A DNA stretch of 28,159 bases from assembly GCA_964581365.1 (NCBI GenBank), contig CAZOOF010000026.1, positions 1-28,159 of the forward strand, in the 5' to 3' direction. The notes under the pieces were generated by a model. The model did not search any database. It was not told the origin of the DNA and saw only the letters and a program-made list of their open reading frames with translations. The stretch's first letter is position 1, and each line of letters opens with the position of its first letter. A program made the position numbers and the translations under genes. Positions 15,855 to 23,524 of the stretch are shown here, piece after piece. Source of the stretch: JAITWN01 sp964581365. Lineage in GTDB: Bacteria; Pseudomonadota; Gammaproteobacteria; SZUA-140.

Positions 15855-17194
15855 AGCTTCAGCACCACGCTCGCCATTGAGAAATAGATCAGCACTCCCG
15901 CCAAGTCAGCGATCGAGGTAACCAGCGGCACGCTTGCCGTGGCCGGATCGAGCCTGAAGCGGCTGAGCAGAAACGGCAGCGAGATACCGATCAGACTGCC
16001 GGCGATCACCACCAGCACCATGGTTGCGGCGATGACGAAAGCGACCTCCGGGCCGCCGCGCGCCATGCCGATAGTCGACACCACCACGGCCATGGTCAGA
16101 CCCAGCAGCCCGGCGACCCCGAGCTCACGCCCGAGCAATGTCCCCCAGTCGCGCAACTCGACATCGCCGGTGGCGAGCGCGCGCACCATCAGAGTGGCCG
16201 TCTGCGCCCCGGCGTTGCCGCCCGAAGCGATCAACAGCGGCAGGAAGAATACCAGCACGACATATGAGGTGATGGTGTCCTCGAAATAAGCGATGCCGAG
16301 ACCGGACAGGAGGCTGCCGAAGATGAGCACCAGCAGCCAGAAAATGCGCTTGCGATAGAGCAGCAGAATGCTGGCGTCGCGCACACTCTCCTCGAGGCGC
16401 CCGACGGTACCGACGCGATGGAAATCCTCGGTCGCCTCCTGCTCGGCAACGTCCATGGCATCGTCGTAGGTGACGATGCCCACCAGACGATCGCTTTCAT
16501 CGACGATGGGAAGGGCGATCAGGTCGTACTTGCTGATCTTCTGCGCCACGTCCTCCTGCGGATCGGAGGTGCGGCTATAGATCACCCCTTCCACCATCAA
16601 GTCGGAAACGCGCGCTTCGTAGGGCGCAACGATGAGATCACGCAGCGACACCGTGCCGAGCAGAGAGCGCTTCTCGTCGATCACAAAGGCCTGATAGATC
16701 GTTTCCTTGTCGGGAGCTTCACGCCGCAGCGCCTGGATGGCCTCCGAGGCGGTCAGCCACGGCGCCAGGGTCGCATAGTCGGAGGTCATGATGGCGCCCG
16801 CGGTGCCCTCCTCATGACTGGCCAGATTGCGGATATCGTCACGCTCGGCCTGCGCGAGGCCCGGCAGCAGCGCGGCCTGCTGGGCCGGATCGAGACGGTT
16901 GTACAGATCGGCGCGCTCGTCCGCCGACATGTGCCGGAAGATTTCCGCGAGGTTGCGCCGGTTGAGCGCGTTGGCGAGACGCACCTGCTCATTCGGCGGC
17001 AGATAGCCGAATACTTCGGTGCGCTGCTCGGTCGGCAATACCGACAGCACACGCCAGATGTCACTGCCCTCCAGACTCGATATGCAGTTGGCGATATCGG
17101 CCGGATGGGCTTCGCCGAGCTCCGCGCGCAGACGGGCGATGTCGCGCTGCGCGAGCAGTTCGCGTACGGTGAAGGCGAGGTCTTGGGTCTCCAT
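15851..17194 (-). CDS. mgtE: Magnesium transporter MgtE
   Basis: 447-residue Mg2+ channel/transporter of the inner membrane. The N-terminal superhelical domain (about 1-130, with HPADIANCISSLEGSD and LNRRNLAEIFRHMSADERAD) and two CBS domains (about 135-255) form the cytosolic Mg2+-sensing gate. Five transmembrane helices follow from about residue 285, with pore-lining PLLIASGGNAGAQTATLMVR and LPFLLSRFRLDPATASVPL. Start ATG 17194 has a strong GGAGG 6 nt upstream. The long structured leader suggests regulation at the RNA level. vanZ-like gene follows with GTGA overlap. Confidence 0.97.
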   Translation of the reverse strand: METQDLAFTVRELLAQRDIARLRAELGEAHPADIANCISSLEGSDIWRVLSVLPTEQRTEVFGYLPPNEQVRLANALNRRNLAEIFRHMSADERADLYNRLDPAQQAALLPGLAQAERDDIRNLASHEEGTAGAIMTSDYATLAPWLTASEAIQALRREAPDKETIYQAFVIDEKRSLLGTVSLRDLIVAPYEARVSDLMVEGVIYSRTSDPQEDVAQKISKYDLIALPIVDESDRLVGIVTYDDAMDVAEQEATEDFHRVGTVGRLEESVRDASILLLYRKRIFWLLVLIFGSLLSGLGIAYFEDTITSYVVLVFFLPLLIASGGNAGAQTATLMVRALATGDVELRDWGTLLGRELGVAGLLGLTMAVVVSTIGMARGGPEVAFVIAATMVLVVIAGSLIGISLPFLLSRFRLDPATASVPLVTSIADLAGVLIYFSMASVVLKL

Positions 17195-17371
17195 GGTCCA
17201 CCTCCGGAGACTGCCGTACCGGCAGCCGAGGTAAACCGGAGTTCAGGAGGACGTCCGGATCACAAGGGTCGCCGTGAACGGCGGGTCGTGTCGAATTTTC
17301 CGTTGCCGCCGCGTGAGCGACTACTGGGTACGTCCATGAATCGAATGCAATAACACCTTCCCGATGAAGGC
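17195..17371 (-). promoter_or_regulatory. Structured mgtE leader with competing stems (candidate RNA switch)
   Basis: The leader from the predicted start near 17371 to the mgtE ATG is about 177 nt. Three minus-strand segments can pair in exclusive ways. Segment 1, CCGGA (17254-17258), can pair with segment 2, TCCGG (17236-17240). Segment 2, CTCCGG (17236-17241), can instead pair with segment 3, CCGGAG (17202-17207), which covers the Shine-Dalgarno GGAGG (17201-17205). A 6-bp hairpin (17211-17216 with 17220-17225) sits inside the second form. CCTCC at 17246-17250 is a further anti-Shine-Dalgarno. I see no match to the M-box consensus. Confidence 0.5.
17260..17337 (-). CDS. Possible 25-residue leader peptide of mgtE
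   Basis: Within the mgtE leader an ATG at 17337 opens a 25-codon frame ending TGA at 17260-17262, reading MDVPSSRSRGGNGKF, then a basic end with RRSRRPL. There is no convincing Shine-Dalgarno. Its stop codon lies 1 nt before switch segment 1, so a terminating ribosome would mask that segment. Small frames occur by chance in GC-rich DNA, so this is tentative. Confidence 0.2.
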   Translation of the reverse strand: MDVPSSRSRGGNGKFDTTRRSRRPL

Positions 17372-17377
17372 CGGCGA

Positions 17378-17406
17378 ACTATATCGAATGGTCCGGCGAG
17401 GGTCAA
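17378..17406 (-). promoter_or_regulatory. Putative sigma70 promoter of mgtE
   Basis: Minus strand TTGACC (17401-17406) and TATAGT (17378-17383) are separated by exactly 17 nt. This is one of the best promoter matches in the window. Initiation near 17371 gives the long mgtE leader. It lies back to back with the plus-strand extended -10 at 17438. Confidence 0.65.
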
Positions 17407-17437
17407 CCGCGCACAGCGGCCCGGACGCCGCTTCCGG

Positions 17438-17446
17438 TGCTATAGT
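17438..17446 (+). promoter_or_regulatory. Extended -10 promoter of the SDR-like gene (leaderless)
   Basis: TGCTATAGT (17438-17446) is an extended -10 element. It ends 7 nt before the ATG at 17454, so the transcript would start at or beside the start codon. No Shine-Dalgarno is present. Confidence 0.5.
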
Positions 17447-17453
17447 GCCGGGC

Positions 17454-18230
17454 ATGAAACACCGTCGCGCTTCCCTGCCCATCGATGCTGCCGCTATCAC
17501 CGTGCTGGGCGCGGGATATGTCGGCAACGCGCTGCTGACACGCCTGCCCGGGGCGGCCGCGACCCAGCGCAGGAATGCGCCCGGAAGACAGGTCTTCGAT
17601 CTCGAGGACGACTCGACCTGGAGCAATCCCCCCTTGGCGGGGCGCCATGTCGTATGGACATTTCCTGCCGCGCCACTGGAGGGGGTGCGCGCATTCTACG
17701 GGCGTCATCTGCGCGAGGCGTCCACGATCATCGTCCTCGGCAGCACCTCGGCCTACCGCGTGTCGGCAGCCGAGGCGGCCCTGGCGCCGTCGATCCGGGA
17801 AGATGCGCCGCTCGACACGACCCAGCCCCGCGTGCAGGGCGAAGAATGGCTGCGCAGCCGGGGCGCGACCGTGCTCCGCCTGGCGGGGATCTACGGACCG
17901 GATCGCGAACCCGTCAACTGGCTACAGCGTGGCCGGATCGACGACGGCGCGCGGATCGTCAATCTGATTCACGTCGATGACATCATCGCCGCGATCATCG
18001 CGGTGCTGGCGCACCCGCAGCCGGGACGCAGCATCAACGTCGCCGACGGCGAACCCCTGGCATGGCGCGAAATCGTGGCGCGCCTGCGCGCGACCGGCGC
18101 TCTGCCGCCAGACTTCGCACTGCCGGAGAGCGGCTCCGGCTGCTACGGCAAGCGGATCGATGCCGGGCGATTGCGGGAGCTGATGCCGGAGCACGCATTC
18201 CGCCGCTTTGGCGAGCGCGCCCCCGCATAA
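17454..18230 (+). CDS. NAD(P)-dependent epimerase/dehydratase-like protein (YeeZ-like SDR)
   Basis: 258-residue Rossmann-fold protein of the atypical short-chain dehydrogenase group. The nucleotide-binding ITVLGAGYVGNALLTRL starts at about residue 15. Further landmarks are TIIVLGSTSAYRVS, RLAGIYGPDREPVNWLQRG and NLIHVDDIIAAIIAVL. The C-terminal region GCYGKRIDAGRLRELM fits YeeZ-like proteins, whose substrate is not established. Start ATG 17454 is chosen for the Rossmann N-terminus and because a -10 box lies just upstream; a longer in-frame start at 17364 would precede that promoter. Single gene, divergent from mgtE. Confidence 0.85.
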   Translation: MKHRRASLPIDAAAITVLGAGYVGNALLTRLPGAAATQRRNAPGRQVFDLEDDSTWSNPPLAGRHVVWTFPAAPLEGVRAFYGRHLREASTIIVLGSTSAYRVSAAEAALAPSIREDAPLDTTQPRVQGEEWLRSRGATVLRLAGIYGPDREPVNWLQRGRIDDGARIVNLIHVDDIIAAIIAVLAHPQPGRSINVADGEPLAWREIVARLRATGALPPDFALPESGSGCYGKRIDAGRLRELMPEHAFRRFGERAPA

Positions 18231-18233
18231 ACA

Positions 18234-18253
18234 GTCCGGGTATTTGCCCGGAC
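18234..18253 (+). terminator. Hairpin after the SDR-like gene
   Basis: GTCCGGG (18234-18240) and CCCGGAC (18247-18253) form a perfect 7-bp stem around a 6-nt loop, 4 nt after the stop codon. No T-run follows, so termination would be weak or Rho-assisted; it may protect the 3' end. Confidence 0.45.
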
Positions 18254-18364
18254 GGGACAGGGCGGGAACAGCCGAAGCCAATGACATCGGCGGCTCTGCT
18301 TCCTCGGGACCTTCTTCCGCCTTTTTCGGCCCACCAGGTGCGAGACTAAACACGCGCCCATCCA

Positions 18365-18370
18365 TATAAT
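18365..18370 (+). promoter_or_regulatory. Putative -10 box of the EF-hand membrane protein gene
   Basis: A perfect TATAAT at 18365-18370 lies 45 nt before the ATG at 18416. No convincing -35 hexamer is visible upstream. A GAGAGAGG sequence 10 nt before the ATG could serve as ribosome-binding site. Confidence 0.45.
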
Positions 18371-18415
18371 CGAGCGATCAGTCACGGCTCATTGCAGAGA
18401 GAGGCCACAGCAGAC

Positions 18416-20599
18416 ATGACAACCGGTACCACGCAGAATCCGTATCCCTGGAAGTTCTTCCGCGCCGGGGATTTCAACCAGGTCGCAATCACCAGCGGCG
18501 CCGACATGATGGCGCTGGACCGCCTCGACCAGAAGCTGTGGGTTGCCCTTGCCTGCCCGGTATCGGGTCTGCATTTTGACGAGCGCACCCTGGAACTCAT
18601 CGATGCCAATGGCGACGGCCGCATCCGTGCCCCGGAACTGATCGAGGCAATCCATTGGGCCGGCGCGCGGCTGCGCGACCTCGATGAGCTCGCGCGCGGT
18701 TCCGAAGCCCTGCCCCTGGCCGCGATTGACGATAGCCGGCCTGAAGGGGCTGCGGTGCTCGATGCCGCGCGCCAGACTCTGGCCCTGCTCGGCCGGGCTG
18801 ACGCCGAATATATATCGACCGAGGAAACCGCCGACGCGGTACAACGGCTGTCGCAGACCGCGTTCAACGGCGACGGGATCATCACGGAGGATTCCGCAGA
18901 TGATGATGAGGATGCGAAGGCGCTGATACGCGAGGTGATCGATTGCTGCGGCAGCGAAACCGATCGCGCGGATAAACCGGGCATCTCCAAGGAACTGCTC
19001 GAACGCTTCCTCGCCGACGCCGAGTCAGCTCTGGCCTGGTACCGGAAAGCCAAGGACGACGCCACGCTCTCTCCGCTCAGCGACCGGACCGCGGCAGCCG
19101 CGGAAGCCGTGGCTGCGGTTCGTACCAAGGTCGACGATTTCTTCACGCGCTGCCGGCTGGCAGCCTTCGATGCACGCGCTGCCGCCGCAATGAACGGGGA
19201 CGAAGCGGAGTTCCAGCGCCTCTCCGCCCTGTGTCTCGCGCCCGATTCTGCCGATGTCGCCACGCTGCCTCTGGCGCATGCCGCACCCGGCGCCGCCCTG
19301 CCTCTGGGCAGCGGCATCAATCCGGCCTGGGAGGCCGCGATCACCCACCTGCGTGATGATGCGCTCACCCCTCTGCTCGGCGATCGCGATACGCTGACGG
19401 AAGCCGAGTGGAAGCGCGTAACTGCCGCCATGGCGCCATTCGACGCCTGGCAGGCCGAGGGCGCCGCGCTCGTCACCCGGACGCTGGGGGAAGAGCGGCT
19501 GGACGCCATCCTTTCCGGAGACGTCCCCGCGCGACTGTTCGCGCTGATCGAGCGCGATCTGGCCGAAGCGCCGCGCTGTGATGCCAGCGCCGACATCGAT
19601 CGCCTAGTGCGTTATTGCCGCGACCTGCGTCTGCTGTGCGAAAACTTCGTCAACTTCGGCGACTTCTACGACGACGACAAGCTGGCGATTTTCGAGGCCG
19701 GCACGCTGTACATCGACCAGCGCAGCTGCGAACTCACGCTGATCGTCGACGATCCGGCGCGACAGGCGGCGATGGCGCCGCTCGCCGGCACCTATCTGCT
19801 CTACTGTGATTGCGTGCGCCGCGAAACCGGAGAGACCCGCCACATCGTCGCCGCCGTCACCAATGGCGACGCCGACAATCTGCTGGTCGGTCGCAACGGC
19901 GTCTACTACGACCGCGATGGGCGCGACTGGGACGCAACGGTGGTAAAGATCATCGAGAACCCGATCAGCATGCGTCAGGCTTTCTGGGCGCCGTACAAGA
20001 AGGTGGTGCGGATGATCGAGGAGCAGGTTGCCAAGCGCGCCGCCGCCGCGGAAGCCGCCTCGACGGAGAAGCTGCAGAATGCTGCTGCAGCCACCGCCAA
20101 CGCCGACAAGGCTGCGGTGCCGTCTGCCGAAGGACCGAAGAAGATCGATGTCGGAACGGTTGCCGCGCTCGGCGTCGCCTTCGGCGCGCTCGCCACCGCG
20201 CTCGCGGCCATCGCCGGATATGTGAGCGGGCTGTTGCAGCTGCCCTTCTGGAAACTGTGTCTCGCCCTGGTCGCCCTGATCGTGATCATTTCCATGCCCT
20301 CGCTGATCATCGCGTGGCTCAAACTGCGCCGCCGCAACCTCGGCCCGCTGATGGATGCCTGCGGCTGGGCGATCAACGCGCGGGCACGCATCAACGTGCC
20401 CTTCGGCGCCCGTCTGACCGGCATCGCCAAACTGCCGGCCGGTTCAGGCGTCGCTGCCGACGACCGCTTCCGCCAGCGCCAGTCGATGTGGCCGCAAGTC
20501 CTGGTGGCCGTGATCGCGGTATGTTTCGTCTACAGCCTGCTGAATGACCTGGGTCTGCTGGAACATCTGATTGCATGGAGCCGCGGCCTCGCTCCCTGA
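18416..20599 (+). CDS. Large EF-hand-containing membrane protein of unknown function
   Basis: 727 residues. A canonical EF-hand loop DANGDGRIRAPE is at 63-74 (Asp1, Asn3, Asp5, Gly6, Ile8, Glu12), preceded by a helix. A second, degenerate one centres on FNGDGIITED (150-159), lacking the first Asp and the last Glu. The N-terminal start NPYPWKFFRAGDFNQV and LDQKLWVALACPV look conserved-family-like. A long soluble middle follows, then an alanine-rich probable coiled coil (about 535-575). Three hydrophobic helices lie near 580-603, 612-633 and 692-710. No signal peptide, so the large domain is probably cytoplasmic. I cannot name a function. It ends 3 nt from a convergent secreted protein gene. 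Confidence 0.85.
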   Translation: MTTGTTQNPYPWKFFRAGDFNQVAITSGADMMALDRLDQKLWVALACPVSGLHFDERTLELIDANGDGRIRAPELIEAIHWAGARLRDLDELARGSEALPLAAIDDSRPEGAAVLDAARQTLALLGRADAEYISTEETADAVQRLSQTAFNGDGIITEDSADDDEDAKALIREVIDCCGSETDRADKPGISKELLERFLADAESALAWYRKAKDDATLSPLSDRTAAAAEAVAAVRTKVDDFFTRCRLAAFDARAAAAMNGDEAEFQRLSALCLAPDSADVATLPLAHAAPGAALPLGSGINPAWEAAITHLRDDALTPLLGDRDTLTEAEWKRVTAAMAPFDAWQAEGAALVTRTLGEERLDAILSGDVPARLFALIERDLAEAPRCDASADIDRLVRYCRDLRLLCENFVNFGDFYDDDKLAIFEAGTLYIDQRSCELTLIVDDPARQAAMAPLAGTYLLYCDCVRRETGETRHIVAAVTNGDADNLLVGRNGVYYDRDGRDWDATVVKIIENPISMRQAFWAPYKKVVRMIEEQVAKRAAAAEAASTEKLQNAAAATANADKAAVPSAEGPKKIDVGTVAALGVAFGALATALAAIAGYVSGLLQLPFWKLCLALVALIVIISMPSLIIAWLKLRRRNLGPLMDACGWAINARARINVPFGARLTGIAKLPAGSGVAADDRFRQRQSMWPQVLVAVIAVCFVYSLLNDLGLLEHLIAWSRGLAP

Positions 20600-20602
20600 G
20601 GC

Positions 20603-21409
20603 CTACTCGAGATAGGACGAGAGCCGCTTGCGCCAGCCTGGCAGCCAGCGGCTCTCGTCCCGCCCGGCATTGGCGACCCGCCGGGTGAGCACGTAGTCAG
20701 CGGCCGCAACGAATGCCGGAATCGCCTCGGCATCCGGATCCATCCGTTCCAGCACCTGCAGCAATCCCCAGCCTTCACCGCGATAGCGCTCGCGGGGTGA
20801 CGAGCCATCCCCCTTGAAGTTGATGTAGTCGATGAGCGCGTAGGCGCCGCGCGAGTCGGCCACCAGCCGCCGGAGCTGGGTTTCGATGTGCGCACGCGCG
20901 GCCGGCGAATGCGCGGCATCGAGAATCTTCGGCAGTGCCGCTTCCATGCGCTCGATGATGTAAGCCGTCTGTTCGGCGATACTTTCCCGGAGCAGGGTTC
21001 GCAACTCGGCCATCTCCTCTCCGTCGCGCGCGGCGAGGAATTCCTCGCGGCTCGTCCACGGTGCATGGCGCGCCTCGGCCAGCCATGACGGCAGACTGTA
21101 TCCCCGCTCCCGGAGCCGGGTCATCAGCCCGGGGAAGCTCTCCTCGAACGGCCCCGTGACCCCTTCCGGATACCAGATGAAATGACCTATTCCCAATGAG
21201 GGGAAGTCCTCGCCCGCATTCCACACGGCGAGGTTCTCCACCAGTTCGCGCCCCTCGTTCTGCCAGATGCGGCGGCCGAGCTCCTCAGCCTGAGTCTGGG
21301 TCAGCACCACCAGCGGCGCCGCCGAAACTCCAGCCGATAGCCAGCAGCCACCGGCCCACAGGGTGAGCGCCAGCACAGCAGTCCATAAGGTTCGCGTTCT
21401 CGCCATCAT
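20603..21409 (-). CDS. Secreted lysozyme-like protein of unknown function
   Basis: 268 residues with an N-terminal signal peptide (MMARTRTLWTAVLALTLWAG, probable cleavage after SAGVSAA). The mature part carries RRIWQNEGRELVENLAVWN, GEDFPSLGIGHFIWYPEGV and, later, YALIDYINFKGDG and YRGEGWGLLQVLERM. The Glu-Gly...GIGH arrangement and the later NFKG recall lysozyme-superfamily enzymes, but this is pattern resemblance, not a proven assignment. The start is one of two adjacent ATGs (21409, 21406); a GATAAT -10-like box at 21434-21439 lies just upstream. It converges on the EF-hand gene and diverges from the ABC exporter. The 21410-21586 gap shows only these promoter-like elements. Confidence 0.75.
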   Translation of the reverse strand: MMARTRTLWTAVLALTLWAGGCWLSAGVSAAPLVVLTQTQAEELGRRIWQNEGRELVENLAVWNAGEDFPSLGIGHFIWYPEGVTGPFEESFPGLMTRLRERGYSLPSWLAEARHAPWTSREEFLAARDGEEMAELRTLLRESIAEQTAYIIERMEAALPKILDAAHSPAARAHIETQLRRLVADSRGAYALIDYINFKGDGSSPRERYRGEGWGLLQVLERMDPDAEAIPAFVAAADYVLTRRVANAGRDESRWLPGWRKRLSSYLE

Positions 21410-21586
21410 TGGATCCAACCGTATGGAGTTTCCATTATCGTCCTTCTTTGCCCGCGCCCTTCGCCCGCTCGCCGGACGCCGCATAAGTCCTGCCACAGAG
21501 GCCTGACCATCCCCCATTCGTACTGGCCCGACGATTCGCGTAGAATGAGGGACCCTCCGTCCGTACCCACTTACCAAAGTTCACGC

Positions 21587-23476
21587 ATGTTCCGTTTCTT
21601 CGAGAGATTGCTCAATCCCTACCCGGAAGGCGAGCCACGCACGCCTCCCCAGGGTCTGCTGGCATTCATCCTCCATTACTCGCGCCCGGTGCTCCCCTGG
21701 CTGGTGCTGATGTCACTGCTGACCGCAGCCCTGTCTGCCATGGAGATTCTGTTCTTCAGCTTCCTTGGCGATATCGTCGACTGGCTGACGGAGGCGGATC
21801 GCAGCACCTTTTTCTCCGAGTATAGCTGGCCGCTCGCCGGCATCGCCGCGCTGGTTCTGCTCGTCTTTCCGCTGATCGTCCTGGCACAGTCGCTGGTGAT
21901 GCATCAGACCATCTTCGGCAACTATCCCATGCTCGCGCGCTGGCTGTCGCATCGCTACCTGCTGCGCCAGAGCCTGAGCTTCTTCCAGGACGAGTTCGCC
22001 GGGCGCATTTCGCAGAAAGTGATGCAGACCGCGCTGGCCATCCGCGAAACGGTACTGAAACTCGCCGAAGTGCTGGTCTACGTCGTCATTTACTTCGGCG
22101 GCGCGCTGATTCTCGTTGCCCAGGCCGATGGCCGGCTGACTGCTCCGCTGCTGCTGTGGCTCGCCGGCTACCTGGGCATTCTGTTCTATTTCGTGCCGAA
22201 GCTACAGCGCGTCTCCGCCGAACAGGCCGATGCGCGGGCATCGATGACCGGCCGGGTGGTCGACAGCTACACCAACATCCAGACCATCAAGCTATTCGCG
22301 CATACCCAGCGGGAGCAGCACTACGTGCGCGGCGCGATGGACGATTTCATGGTCACGGTGCACCGGCAGATGCGCCTCGTCACCCGGCTCAGCGTGGCGC
22401 TCCATCTGCTCAATTCAATGCTGCTCGCCGGCATGGGTGCGGTAGCGCTATGGGCATGGCATCTCGGTTCCATGACGGTCGGCGCCATCGCGGTGGCCTT
22501 TGCGCTGGTGATGCGCCTGCGGGCAATGTCGCAATGGGTCCTGTGGGAAGTCGCCGGCCTGTTCGAAAACCTGGGCACCGTGCGCGATGGCATCACCACC
22601 ATCGCGCGCCCCCTGACGGTGACCGACCGGGACGACGCGGGCGAACTGGTCGTCGCGCGCGGGGAGATCCGCTTCGAGCACATCGACTTTCGCTATGGCT
22701 CGAATGACCGGACAGTCGTCGAAGACCTGTCCCTCACCATCAATCCGGGAGAGAAAGTAGGACTGGTGGGCCGCTCCGGCGCCGGGAAATCCACGCTGGT
22801 GAATCTGCTGCTGCGGTTCTACGATCTGAATCAGGGACGCATCCTCATCGACGACCAGGACATTGCCCTCGTGACCCAGGAGTCACTGCGCCGCCACATT
22901 GGCATGGTGACGCAGGATACTTCTCTGCTGCACCGCACGATCGCTGACAACATACGTTACGGACACCCCGAGGCCAGCGACGAAGAAGTCATCGAAGCCG
23001 CAAAACGCGCGCATGCCCACGAGTTCATTCTGGGACTGAGCGATCCATTCGGCGCATCGGGCTACGAAGCTCACGTCGGCGAGCGCGGTGTCAAACTGTC
23101 GGGAGGTCAGCGGCAGCGGATCGCGATCGCTCGCGTCCTCCTGAAAGATGCGCCCATCCTCATTCTCGATGAAGCGACCTCTGCGCTCGACTCGGAAGTG
23201 GAAGCCGCGATACAGGAGCAGCTCTACGCGCTGATGCAGGGCAAGACCGTGATCGCCATCGCCCACCGCCTCTCCACCATCGCGATGCTCGATCGCCTGG
23301 TGGTCATCGACCAAGGACGCATCGTCGAGAGCGGCACCCATGCCGAGCTGCTGGCTCGCGGCGGCCTGTACGCCGCGCTGTGGCGCCGGCAGTCGGGCGG
23401 CTTTCTCGGCAACGATCTGGAAGACACCGGACATCCGGGAGATGCAGCGCCTCCGGCTCAACGCGCCACGGTCTGA
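21587..23476 (+). CDS. ABC exporter, fused transmembrane and ATPase domains
   Basis: 629-residue half-transporter of the ABCB/MsbA-like exporter group. The N-terminal domain (about 20-325) has six predicted transmembrane helices. The ATPase domain follows with Walker A GLVGRSGAGKST, Q-loop GMVTQDTSLLH, signature KLSGGQRQRIAIARVLL, Walker B ILILDEATSALD and H-loop IAIAHRLST. It should act as a homodimer exporting a lipid, drug or peptide; no substrate can be inferred. Start ATG 21587 (MFRFFERLLNPYPEGE) is preferred; an in-frame ATG at 21545 lies inside a TAGAAT box (21541-21546) that may be its promoter. No Shine-Dalgarno is seen. Confidence 0.93.
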   Translation: MFRFFERLLNPYPEGEPRTPPQGLLAFILHYSRPVLPWLVLMSLLTAALSAMEILFFSFLGDIVDWLTEADRSTFFSEYSWPLAGIAALVLLVFPLIVLAQSLVMHQTIFGNYPMLARWLSHRYLLRQSLSFFQDEFAGRISQKVMQTALAIRETVLKLAEVLVYVVIYFGGALILVAQADGRLTAPLLLWLAGYLGILFYFVPKLQRVSAEQADARASMTGRVVDSYTNIQTIKLFAHTQREQHYVRGAMDDFMVTVHRQMRLVTRLSVALHLLNSMLLAGMGAVALWAWHLGSMTVGAIAVAFALVMRLRAMSQWVLWEVAGLFENLGTVRDGITTIARPLTVTDRDDAGELVVARGEIRFEHIDFRYGSNDRTVVEDLSLTINPGEKVGLVGRSGAGKSTLVNLLLRFYDLNQGRILIDDQDIALVTQESLRRHIGMVTQDTSLLHRTIADNIRYGHPEASDEEVIEAAKRAHAHEFILGLSDPFGASGYEAHVGERGVKLSGGQRQRIAIARVLLKDAPILILDEATSALDSEVEAAIQEQLYALMQGKTVIAIAHRLSTIAMLDRLVVIDQGRIVESGTHAELLARGGLYAALWRRQSGGFLGNDLEDTGHPGDAAPPAQRATV

Positions 23477-23524
23477 AGGCGATGGCCATGCCGCCGTTCA
23501 TTCCTCGTTTGGTCGCGCCGCTGA

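Noticed and set aside
17195..17371. M-box (ykoK) magnesium riboswitch upstream of mgtE
   Set aside because: I could not match the conserved M-box core; the candidate structure is different and simpler.
17922..18365. 147-codon minus-strand frame across the SDR-like gene end
   Set aside because: It overlaps the 3' part of a well-supported gene and has low-complexity, non-protein-like composition.
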